DNA of 64,000 bases, taken from positions 4,361,705 to 4,425,704 of the forward strand of contig NC_055987.1 in the NCBI RefSeq assembly GCF_018446385.1, read 5' to 3'. This DNA is from Zingiber officinale (lineage: Eukaryota > Streptophyta > Magnoliopsida > Zingiberales > Zingiberaceae). This document shows, piece after piece, positions 33,453-43,893 of this stretch. A program made the position numbers and the translations under genes. A model generated the notes under the pieces. The model saw only the letters and a program-made list of their open reading frames with translations. It was not told where the DNA came from and did no database searches. Position 1 is the stretch's first letter. The number at the start of each line of letters is the position of its first letter.

Positions 33453-36400
33453 AGCTTATATAGCAACACATAATTTAAACAGAACCATAAACCCATAACA
33501 CAACCTCTGAGTACGAATAAGCAGCCACAAACAGTAGGCAGCTTTTACATCTCCTTCAACAAACTATTTAAAGTGAATAAATACTTACTTGAAAGGTAGG
33601 TGATAGCGTCTTCTTCACAAACAAGTCCCATTGATTTTGCTCCATAAATTCAGGCTTCGAAAGATTGAGATCTCGTGAAGCCACTCGACCTGTATTAACT
33701 TCTCTTACAAGTATTTGCAATTTGGATTTTTTATCACGCCGCAATTTAGCTAACTTTTGAAAAATTACTTTCTTTTCTCAATCTTCAACTTTATAACTCA
33801 GCTATACATTAATAAACATGAAAATATATATACATTTTGTTATAGAAATGGAAATGAAAAATGTAGTGTTTGAAGATATTACCTGAAGACAACTCCACAT
33901 CCTATCCTTTACTTCTTCACCTATTTCATTCCATCCATCCAATGTATATGGAACAAATTCCTTTATCATGCACCCTAGAAAAGAAGCGTACTTCACCAAA
34001 TTATCTCCAATCGGTTGTCCTAACTCATTACGCTCCAGCTCTTTGCACTTATCTTGGCCATTAACCATTTTCAGTTTGGACGTACCCCTTCCCTTTTTCT
34101 TTTGAGTTTTGTCATCATTAATTTATTCTTCACCATGCAAATCATGTGATGAATTGTTAGCGTCCATTCTCGATAACCTATTAGCTATAGTTTCCTGTAA
34201 AATAACAAAAATATATATTGAAATGTACAAGTGTAGTTTATTACTAAAACTAAGATTTTTGAAAGAGTAAAATATCACCTGAATTTCATCTTCAGATGCT
34301 AAGCTATGCTTTTTACCCTTTTTGCTCATCTTTTTGAATGCTATGTAATGATTTGATCAAACATATAATATGATATAATAAATATAACCAAACAAAGTAA
34401 ATATGTAGACAAATATATTGCAACAGTAATATAGAGTTATATAACTTGAGAAGAACATTTATCAATTAAAATAAATAACTATAAAATCTACATCTCAAAA
34501 TTTTAGTCATGTCTCAGTCACATCAATTCCCTCACACTCATTCCTTGCATATGGTTCTTTCTCGGTAATGTTAATTTCAACTCGGGACACTTGAAAAGGG
34601 GTTGATGATATATAGGCATTCGCTTCAAGCACATTCATGTTATGAATACCCCGAGGCGATGCTTTTAGCAACACATACCAATTTGATTCATCATTGTCCG
34701 TATAATAGAATACTTGCTTGGCTTGTGATGCTAAAATGAAAGGATCATTTTCAAAAGTTTTTAGTCCTTGGTGTAAGTTAACGAGTGTAAAGTCATCCTC
34801 CATTTTAATACCATTTCCATGATTGGCCCAATCACACCTAAAAATAGGCACTTTGAAAGAATATTAGTCTAGTAAAACAATGTCTCGTATAACTCCATAG
34901 TATGATAGTCTTTCTACTGTATGTGAATAATCATTAGCATTAGATTGACAAACAGTGTCGGCTTCAATCGAAACTCCACTATCTTGTGTCAACCTTCCAA
35001 CATCAATTGTGTGGAACCGATGTCCATTTATAATATAACTCGTATAAGATATAACATGCTTTCTTGGACCATATGCTAGCCATTGAATTCGGCCTGAAGA
35101 GTTAAAAGGAACATGTTTAGATAGCCATTCAGCAAATGTTTCCATATGTTGCTTTTGTAACAATGCTTCATTACTTAAGAAACGACGATCTGTTTGTTTA
35201 AGCTCCTCGATGTGCATCCTATTGAAAATCATTAAAGATAGATATTAGAATATACAAGATATGTAATACATTAAGACTAATATAATATGCAATTAATTAC
35301 ACTCACTCTAAGTAAGGTTCAACTTCTGCAGTATTAAACAACACATATTGATGTGCGACTTGCAACATGTCGTCTTCTAAAATCTTTTCTTTTCCTTAAG
35401 AAATTGGACGACCCTCCACTAATCCATTTTCCAAATCATCATTCCAATTTGAACGAACACCAATATTAGAAGTCTTGTTTATATAAGCACTACAAAATAT
35501 CATTTGTTCTTCTGCGAGGTAACACTCAGCTATACAACCTTCTGGCCTTGCTCGATTCTTCACCTACCCTTTTAGTGTTTTCATAAATCTAAATCATAAA
35601 AAAATCACATGAAACAACCATTGATAGCAAAACTAAATTATTATTTATTACCTTTCAAATAAATACATCCAACGGAATTGGACTGGCCCACACAAGCGAG
35701 CCTCTCTTGCTAAATGAATTGTTAAATGAATCGAGATGGTAAAGAAGGCAGGTGGAAAATATCTTTCTAACATGCATAGAGTTTCAACAATATTCTCCTC
35801 TAGTGCTTCTAAACGATTCCTGTCTAACACTCTTTCACATAATTCATTGGAAAATGAACCAAGCAGAAATATAGCACTATGTGAGCCTTTCGGTAGAAGA
35901 TTTATCAATGCTACTGATAGCAATTGTTGCATTAGAACATGACAATCATGATATTTCAGCCCATTAAGCTTACGCTCTTCTAAAGAAATACGGTTACCAA
36001 TATTTGAGCTATAGCCATTGGGTAACTTTATTTTCTTCAACCTAGAGCAAAAGACATCCATTTCTCTTGTAGACAACATGTATGGTGCAGCAGTCAAGTG
36101 ATATTTATTTTCTCCTTTTTCTTGAGGATGTAATTCTTTTCTAATATTTAAGTGCATCAAATCTTTGCGAGCATTCACACCATCTTTGGATTTTTTTTTT
36201 CTTTAGGTTTAATAATGTGTCTATGATATTCTCACAAACGTTCTTTTCAACATACATCACATCTAAGTTATGATGTAACAGTAGCCCCTACAAGTAACCA
36301 TTAACATGTTTCATAATGTTAGTTATGGAAATTTAAAACAATTTGTGGACAAAAACTAATGAATAGAGTGCAAAATAACTTACACTCCAATATGGTAAAT

Positions 36401-37069
36401 TGAAAAAGATTGACTTTTTCTTCCACTGTTGAACAGATTTTTGCACTTCTTTTGAACTATCTTGTTTCTTCCTCTTTTTCCCCGAAGTATTGACATTCAC
36501 ATCCTTTTTCTTTTTACCCCAATCATTTTCAATATCTATCATTGCATTGAGAATTTCTAACCCATTCAAAGGTCTAGGTTTCCCTTTTCTTTCTTTTTTT
36601 TCCCATTAAACCACTTCTTTTTCTAACAAAATGGGTGATTAGGAGAAAGAAATCTTCTGTGGCCCATATATGAAAACTTTCTGCTATACTTAAGCCACAT
36701 AGAACATACGTCTTCCCCACATATTGGGCAACCAAGTTTCCCTTTTGTGGCACATCCAGCAAGGTTTCCATAAGCTGGAAAATCATTGATTGTCCACATC
36801 AAAATAGCCTTTAGATTGAATATTGACTTGCTGAATACATCATACGCCTCTACATCATGTGTCCCACAACTCCTTTAAATCCTCGATAAGGGGTTCCAAG
36901 TATACATCTATATCATTTCTTGGTTGCTTCGGACATGGAATTAGTAATGTCAACATAAGATTTTCTTTCATCATGCATATCAATGGAGGAAGGTTATAAT
37001 TTACCAAAATAATGGGCCAACAACTATATCTAGAACTAAGGTCGCCAAAAGGGTTGAATCCATCGGATT

Positions 37070-38752
37070 TGATTTAGTTAATTAATTTATATGTAATTAA
37101 CTAAATCTGTATATTATGTGATACAGGACTTTGATTCGAGACGGTGTCTCGACAGGTATATCGATTAGCGTATTGGACCATTTCGATTGGAGGCGGGTAC
37201 TTTGACTTATGTCTTTTGATATGCATAATAAAGTGTTTAACATATAGCAAGAATTGTGTTTCCATTTTATTCGGTTGGTCACTACATGATCTGTTACATG
37301 TTGTTTGTTTATTATGCACTGCATGTTATTATTTATCTGACCATACATGCTTTCGGTAGTGACCCAACCATATGATACATCATGTTCTGGACCTAGGGTT
37401 TTATATGATACCCTATCTGTTTGTGTACCTTCCATTTGATACATTGACTTGTGGTACACCTTGTATTTATGTATGGATCTTGCTATGCTATTCATGAGAT
37501 TGCCATGATTAGTGTCATGCATCATGTTTGCATGCTGTGCGATTGTCGGCTCCACTATGGTTGAGCCCATCGCCAGTTACATGTACTGCACACACCACCA
37601 CCACCCATGGGTTAGTGGTATATCAGACAGGTGTGTGGCGGTTCTGCTGTTTGGCTCCGTTGGTCTGAGGACTCAGCGTGGTAGCCGGCAGTTAGTTCCG
37701 CTCTATTTGGCTCCGCTGGCATTTAGTGTAGCAGCGTCGTAGCCGGCAGATGGTGGACTTTGTTTGGCTCCGTTGGTCAGATGACTCAGCGTGGTAGCCG
37801 GCAGAGATATCCTCCCCGTCGTTGTGTACCGGGAGATGAGAGCATTGAGCTCCCCCATTTATGATTTGGGGCCAGAGGACAGGAGTACTCCGACAGCATT
37901 CCGTCCACTCAGTCACTGTCAGGAGCAGTGATGTCCGAGTGCACGGTCACCATATGCATTTATTGCATTTTATTGTTTGTGATTGTTGCACTTATATGCT
38001 GCATTTGTATGGATGCATTTGATTGACATGCATACAGGATTATGATTTCTTCGATCTGACGACCTGCTACCTTTGTACCTTGATTCCGGTTAGTACAGTT
38101 ATCTCCTGATTTCATTTCAGTTGCATTTATTCCTTCTCGTATTCAGGAGACTGTACGCATGATTAGTGTTATCTGTTATTTGTTTTATTATGTATATCAG
38201 TTGTACCTGCTGAGTGTTGGACTCACCCCGCCTCCATTGTTGATATTTTCAGGTTGAGGCTGTCCGGAGCAGTTCCCCCCCATCTGCACGTGGAGCTAGT
38301 TCTCTACTAGATCATTATTTGTTTTATTTTGGCCTTTTTCTTTATCAGACTTTGATTTAGTTTTTTTTTTTTGGATTTTTCCTATGGATATTGTATGGAG
38401 TGATACCTTTTGATGGATTTTTGATATGATATTGGATTTCATTCTACTACGTGCCTGCCTGGACGGCAGAAGAGGTGAGTTCGTTGGATTTGAGCTTTAC
38501 GAGTGTAGTGGAGTAGGGTGGATTTCGAGTCAGAGTCCTATTGTTATTGATTACTATTATTAACTGCGTGGTTGTGACAGCCAGAGGCTGAATATCTTTA
38601 TAAACTGCGTGGTGTTTGTTTTTATTTATTGTTATCATTCCAGCCGCCTGTGGCTGATGTATATGTGATATGTAGAAAGTTTCATATTGTCCGCCGTACA
38701 GGGAAGATGCTGCCGAAATTTCTTCGGATAGAGACTCCTCTGGGGCGTGACA
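37070..38752 (+). repeat. Solo Ty3/gypsy LTR (chromovirus-like), 1683 bp, inside the transposase gene
   Basis: Starts TGATTTAGTTAATTAATTTA and ends CTCCTCTGGGGCGTGACA. The transposase frame stops directly at its right edge and resumes directly at its left edge, which fixes both boundaries. The flanks GGATT and GGTTG agree in 3 of 5 bases. Inside are GTAGCCGGCAG repeats (see 37640-37810), CTGCTGAGTGTTGGACTCAC and a 38-bp near-perfect palindrome at the very start. Confidence 0.7.
37640..37810 (+). repeat. Three-copy internal repeat of the solo LTR
   Basis: TTTGGCTCCG(T/C)TGG followed by ACTCAGCGTGGTAGCCGGCA recurs with spacing of about 60 bases near 37650, 37710 and 37770; the middle copy is changed. 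Confidence 0.75.
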
Positions 38753-39895
38753 GGTTGCAAGGCCAAGGCACAAATTTCTAGGATTTGACGCAAAATCTGG
38801 CCGTTTATGATTTATTATATCTCAAGCTACTGAATCAATTGGATGATACATCATGTGATCTTGACTTTTGTGGTCGGAGTGCCAAATCAACTCTTCAGCT
38901 TTTTCTTTTGATTTAAGCATCCTTTTAAATCTTGGTATCACCGGAAAATACCATAGCACATTTTCAGGAACCCCTTTAAAAACTTTGGTGGTGACTTTGT
39001 CCACCTTCCATCTTGATGAACCACACTTTGGACACATATCCAGATTTTTAAGCTCCTTTTGAAATAGACAACAATCATTTCGGCAAGCATGAATCTTCTC
39101 ATATCCTAAATCAAATAGTTTTAACAACTTTCTCATCGAGTAAACAGTTTCTGGAAGTGTGTTTTTTATGGAAACATGTCACCTAAGATCTTAGGAGCTC
39201 ATTGAAACTATTATCTATGTGACCATTAGTAGACTTGTAATTGTATAATGTGACGACTGCTGATAGCTTTGTGTGAGCTGTGCAACCAGGGAAGAGAGGA
39301 GTTTCTGCATCTTCTAATAAACTAGCAAAGTCGTTATCTTTTGCCTCAGATATAGTGTATCCAACCTCTTCTTCTGGCACAAAGACATTCTTATATAAGT
39401 GATATGCCTCTCTACTTTCATCATCTTTCTGAAATTCTCCTGAACTAACTTCACCTTGATATTGTGGGTTATAAGTTTCTCCATAGAAGACCCAAATAGT
39501 TTAAGAATGATCAAACCCCTTAATAATTAAGTGATCGTACACTTGGTCAAATTTCATATACTTTTTGTTTTTACAATGCTTGCAAGGGCATAAGATTACT
39601 TCATGTGTTTTGACATAGTTATTAGTTTGTGCAAGAAATTTTGTACCCCTCCTTCATACTCGGGTACAAGCCTTGAAGGTAAATGTATCCATTCCTTATC
39701 CATTTCGTAAATGACCCAAACCCTAACATACAAATATTTTATGTTTAATACAAAATAAGATTTATATATGTATTTAATATACATAAAAGAAAATGAAAGT
39801 CAAAAGAAAACAAAATGGAGAGAGTGCAAATTGCAATATTGAAGGTGAAATAGGGCATATTACTTAATCATGTTATTCTTACTTAAGGTGAAAAA

Positions 39896-39996
39896 GTTGA
39901 TGCTTATAGTAATATCAAGATTCCACTCCACTGCTGCTGATGCTACTTCCTTGCCAATATACCCACCACCAACAACTATAACTTCTTTGCTTTTTC
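39896..39996 (-). pseudogene. Captured exon resembling organellar monodehydroascorbate reductase
   Basis: After acceptor CCATTTCTCAG the minus strand reads KSKEVIVVGGGYIGKEVASA, then AVEWNLDITI. GGGYIGxEVAxAAVxWNLDTTI is the second dinucleotide-binding (Rossmann) segment of plastid/mitochondrial MDHAR, a flavoenzyme that regenerates ascorbate. Only this one exon is present, with no flanking exons of the enzyme in order. The frame ends in AT-rich sequence. It lies upstream of the transposase within the CACTA element, so it looks like a gene piece taken up by the transposon. Confidence 0.6.
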
Positions 39997-40639
39997 CTGA
40001 GAAATGGATATTCCAAAGTTAATCATCAACCACAAATAGGGCTGACTTGAATACCGCCAATCATAGTTATCAGAATAATTCAAAATTACCAAAGATGATA
40101 TTAGTGAATTGGCATATGCAACATCCCAAATATAATGAAAGCCTGGTAATTTTTTGTGTGGTAAAAAAATTGCAAAGTTCTATTGTTGAACAGAAAACAA
40201 AGATTAAAAACCTATATTAGTAAAACAAATAAGGATTTATTGATGTAGGTTTTTGTGCAGGGATCACTTAACTCTTCAAATCAAATAGAACAATTCAGAG
40301 TAATCTTTGCATTTACTTGACAAAGCAATTTCCAACTACACTTACACCAGTCTTTAAACAAGCATAAAAAACAGTTAAAAAACAGATGCCAAAAAAACTA
40401 TTTGTCAAAGTGTGCAAACCACTTTCTCAATAATTCCACTTGTTAGACAACACACTATGTATACAAAACACATATAATTCTAAAATCTTATCAGGGTGTG
40501 CAAAAAGAAAATCAATAAGTTTCTTGGTAAAAAAAAATGCATCCAGAAAATAATAAACAAATCAGACCTAACTCAAAGCTATACAAAGCCAAGTCCTCAA
40601 TCTGGATGTTATAATCTTCAGGAAATAAGAAAAAACGTT

Positions 40640-40745
40640 ATAAACATTATTCAGAACCTGCTGGAAATTCGTCGGGTTCTCTTTTCTCAATTGAGCAAGT
40701 GCATCTTTGCAGGTGTCTCTGTTCTTTGAATCCTTCTATTTCATT
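40640..40745 (-). other. Exon-like block, unrecognised
   Basis: An open minus-strand frame with good amino-acid composition, KDSKNRDTCKDALAQLRKEN followed by PTNFQQVLNNV, stands out from the AT-rich surroundings. I do not recognise the parent gene. It may be a second captured fragment. Confidence 0.3.
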
Positions 40746-41809
40746 TGATTTTTGATAAGTTCACTCAATGCTGAAAATTTTCCATTTGTCCCTATTCCTA
40801 TGCATTTTAACTTATTAACTGTAATAACACTACGAATGAATTCCATTGTAATCCAAAAACAAACAAAATTCTCTATATACTCACATGTTGAAGAATTGTT
40901 CTAAATTACAATCATTACAACTAGAGATATTATTCTATTCAACAGTTAACTGTTTGGAGAAAACAAATAGTACTTTCAGCCTAATGATAACAAAAGGCGA
41001 ACAAACTAACATGCATAAACCGGCTTACATATCATTGCTTTAAAATGGTTAGGGTAACAAACATCCATCTTCAATGTATTCTAAAATAAATCTTTAAACT
41101 TCATATTAATGTTGCTTCAACAAAAGAGTACAGGAAGGCAATTATTTAGTCTGCTGCAACTAAAGCCAATGAAAGTCAATGAAACTAAATCAATTAGGGT
41201 TTCATTACTAGGATGGAGGATGCCAGGAAGAGGAAGGAAAGTCAATACAAGAAAGAGTTATATTTCATGTATTTAACAAAGTGAATCCATATTTTGTTAC
41301 TATCCAAGGAGAGTGCCACTTTAGGTATTCAACTCAACAACAACATAATACAAGAAAAACAATAGAAAATAAAAGAAAATCCAACCTGAGAAAGGCAAGG
41401 ATTGACGAAGATGTTTAATTTAGTAGAGAGCTTTGGAGGAGAGGGCTTCGTCGGAGAGTGCTTCGGTTGAGATAGGATAGGCGGAGATTTCGGCAGAGAG
41501 GAGTTTAGGGTTGCGGCAGAGAGGTTTCGGCAGAGGGAGTTTGCGTGAGGAGGCTTCGGCGGAGGGAGTTCGCATGAGGAGGCTTCGGCGGAGAGGGCTT
41601 CGCTGTTGGCGGAGAGAAGTTTAGGGTTCGCGTGAGGAGAGGTTCCGGCGGAGGGAGTTTACGTGAGGAGAGGTCGCTATTTAAGGTTTTGACAGCTTGT
41701 TTCTGGCATGAGGATGTTTTGCATGTGAAGTAGTTCGCGGGCCTGAGGATGTTTGGCGAATAATTGCGGGAGGTTTCGTGTGAAAATTTTTGACTATATG
41801 TTTAGAAAA

Positions 41810-42095
41810 TTTTGAGGATTATTAGTAGCGCACATTGTACATTGTTAAATTTTTATAATATATATTCGTAGTATACATTTTTGCACGTTGTCATTTATAT
41901 ATGTATAATAACTATTAACAGCACGCTCTACACGCCGTTAATATTAAATTATAACAGTGCACATTGTATGTCATAGAAAAATTTATCGATGACATACTTT
42001 TTCTGCACGCCGTTGTTTAATTTGTATAAATATTATACTATCCGCAGCGCATATAATTGGGCACGCCGTAAAAACTATTATTAACGGCGACTTTA
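41810..42095. repeat. Right subterminal repeats of the CACTA element, interrupted at 42095
   Basis: Words such as AGCACGCTCTACACGCCGTT, CTGCACGCCGTTG and GGGCACGCCGT repeat every 30-50 bp and match the left-end set. The last five bases, CTTTA, are the left target-site copy of the nested copia element. The series resumes at 49683. Confidence 0.75.
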
Positions 42096-42604
42096 TGTTG
42101 GAACCGAAATGTAGCTAGAGGGGGTGAATAGCTCTTCGCGATCTCGTGCTCGTCGTTGCTTGCTTCTTGATGATGATGTGCAGCAGAAAATACAAGAAAC
42201 AAAAACTACAACGCTAACACTAAGGATTTACTTGGTATCCACCTCAAGAAGAGGTGACTAATCCAAGGATCCACACACTCATGCACTCTGCACTATGAAA
42301 ACACTCCTTTACGATAACTATCGAAGGCGGAGAAGCCTTACAATACTCTCAATACAAGAAAAAAGCAAGGGAAGACAAATATAAGAAATATCTTACAAGA
42401 TATGCAATAAAAATCCTAACCCTAACCCTAACTTCTTCTTCTTGGTGTAGATCCGCCTCTTGACTTGGAAATACCTCCAAGAACCTTCAAGATCTGGCGG
42501 TGAGAGCTCTGTGGAGAACCTGTGGAATCGCTGAAGAGAAGAGATCGAAGCCGTGGAAGTTCTGTCGATGAAATTGCATGCCAACGTCTTTATCTAGCGC
42601 CAAC

Positions 42605-42945
42605 GGTTGAATCCCAATCGATTGGATTGCTCCCAATCGATTGGGGAGGCTTTGGATCGATCGGCCGATCAATCCAGAGTGCCTCTGTGCTCTTTAGGGA
42701 TTGCCTGGATCAATTGCCCGATCGATCCAGGCCTTATCGCGAAAAATCGAGGCTCCCAATCAATCAGCCGATTGATTAGAGGCTCCCAATCGATCGACCG
42801 ATCGATTGGGAGGCTTTCTGTGCGATCGGCGATTTTCCCTAATCGATCCACTGATCGATTGGGAAGGGGATTCTCACGGGGACTCACCCAATCGATCAAC
42901 CGATCGATTGGGCATGAGCCAATCGATCGGTTGATCGATCCAACC
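42605..42945. repeat. Cluster of about eight ATCGAT palindromes in the left LTR
   Basis: Units of about 24-28 bp such as CAATCGATCGACCGATCGAT (about 42787) and CAATCGATCAACCGATCGAT (about 42891). The outer arms vary in pairs: CCAATC...GATTGG, TGGATC...GATCCA, CTAATC...GATTGG. The right LTR has the same cluster at 48415-48740, and three or more related units lie at 44680-44860 in the interior. Confidence 0.85.
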
Positions 42946-43009
42946 CATGTTTGACTTAGTAACTCAAGTCCAAAGTCCCTAAAACCAACATCCGGTCAAC
43001 CATGACCTG

Positions 43010-43690
43010 TTGATACATCACACCTAGCATCTGGTCACTCTCGACCAGCTAGGACTCCCTCACCAAGTGTCCGGTCAATCTCTTTGACCCACTTGGACTT
43101 TTCTCCCCGTGCCAAGTGTCCACTCACTCCTTTGACCTACTTGGACTTTCTTCCACCAGATGTCCAGTCACCCTTGACCCATTTGGATTTTCTCGTGACT
43201 AGCTTTACTCACTAGGACTTCTCATCTGTCTGGCTTCACTCACCAGGACTTCCCATCTGCCTGGCTTCACTCACCAGGACTTTCACCTAGCTTCACTCAC
43301 TAGGATTTCTCATCTGCCTGGCTTCACTCACCATGACTTTCCCATCTGCCTAGCTTTACTCACTAGGTCTTTCACTTGACTTCACTCACTAGGATTTCCC
43401 TTCTGCCTAGCTTCACTCACTAGGACTTTCACCTGGCTTCACTCACCACGATTTTCCATCTGCTTGACTTCACTCACCAAGACTTTCACCTAGCTTCACT
43501 CACTAGGATTTCTCATCTGCCTGGCTTCACTCACCAGGAATTTCCCATTTGCCTAGCTTCACTCACTAGGTCTTTCACCTGGCTTCACTCACCAGGATTT
43601 CCCTTCTGCCTAGCTTCACTCACTAGGACTTTCACCTGGCTTCACTCACCAGGATTTTCTTTCTGCCTAACCTTCCAGTTAGGACTTTCC
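43010..43690. repeat. Array of about 20 short inverted repeats (hairpin units) in the left LTR
   Basis: The main unit is 26-30 bp: an arm, GCTTCACTCA-type loop, the complementary arm, then ACTTTC or ATTTCC spacer. Arms seen include CCTGG/CCAGG, CCTAG/CTAGG, CTTG/CAAG, and at the edges CCTAAC/GTTAGG, CCAAGTG/CACTTGG and CTAGC/GCTAG. The right LTR has a parallel array at 48810-49480. Confidence 0.85.
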
Positions 43691-43893
43691 CAGTCAAGTA
43701 TCTAGTCAACCTTGACCAAAAATGGAAATTGTACCAAATAATCTTCTCACATGAACAATTGCACCTGCAATCTCCATGTATTATCAAACGTCGAAACCCA
43801 AACATCAGGACTCGAGCTCGAACCAATTCAACCTCAATCAACCAGGTCAACCTTGACCTAGGGAATATTACACCAACAATCTCCCCCTTTTTT

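Larger units (their letters stand above)
28619..34329 (-). pseudogene. Transposase_24-like (TNPA-type) gene of the CACTA element, split by a copia insertion
   Basis: Exons read on minus. ATG at 34329 gives MSKKGKKHSLASEDEIQ. After an intron comes ETIANRLSRMDANNSSHD, then a TAA near 34130, then LGQPIGDNLVKYASFLGCMI with DGWNEIGEEVKDRMW. Next is VIFQKLAKLRRDKKSKLQIL to WDLFVKKTLSPTFQ, ending at donor GTAAGT near 33588. After the nested element come EKSARFRAMREKQDHIYTMS and RRGYARLAHIM (29290-29184), a decayed QVWIEGHKKK exon, and finally IVFGKETRGRVRGLGFGVTP with a glutamine-rich coiled coil ending near 28619. This order is that of PF03004 proteins. The TAA and small frameshifts make it a pseudogene, although most of the sequence is still recognisable. 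Confidence 0.75.
34507..39703 (-). pseudogene. TNPD-type CACTA transposase (Transposase_21/TNP2), decayed and split by a solo LTR
   Basis: Starts at ATG 39703 with MDKEWIHLPSRLVPEYEGGV (transposase-associated domain, PF13963 type). It continues with ETPLFPGCTAHTKLSAVVTL and LGYEKIHACRNDCCLF, the zinc-binding CPKCGSSRW and VLWYFPVIPRFKRM (39136-38822). It is cut at LGLAT (about 38757) and resumes beyond the LTR with SDGFNPFGDLSSRYSCWPII and LLIPCPKQPRNDIDVYLEPL. Then come MGHRRFL-like sequence, DUF4218 (GLKYHDCHVLMQQLL, VETLCMLERYFPPAFF; 36178-35648) and DUF4216 (IFRCDWANHGNG, DPFILASQAKQVFYY; 34851-34507). Multiple stops and frameshifts inactivate it. It would have cut and joined the element ends. 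Confidence 0.85.
39704..41809. other. Upstream third of the CACTA element, with captured sequence
   Basis: No full gene. It holds the upstream region of the transposase, two exon-like blocks (39896-39996 and about 40640-40745) and, at 41400-41690, a tract of GGCTTCGGCGGAG / GGAGTTCGCGTGAGGAG repeats that resembles a GC-rich leader read on minus. The remainder is AT-rich. Confidence 0.5.
42096..43878 (-). repeat. 3' LTR of the second gag-only copia element (1783 bp)
   Basis: Closely matches 47910-49682. From left to right it has a promoter-distal part with CCTAACCCTAACCCTAAC at 42415, an array of ATCGAT palindromes (42605-42945), an array of short inverted repeats (43010-43690), and an end in ACACCAACA. 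Reading frames through the palindrome array (peptides rich in Arg, Ser, Ile, Asp) are artefacts. Confidence 0.92.

Noticed and set aside
42522-42954. Overlapping frames rich in Asp, Arg, Ser and Ile (also 48308-48751)
   Set aside because: Products of reading through ATCGAT palindromes in the LTRs; open on several frames and both strands.
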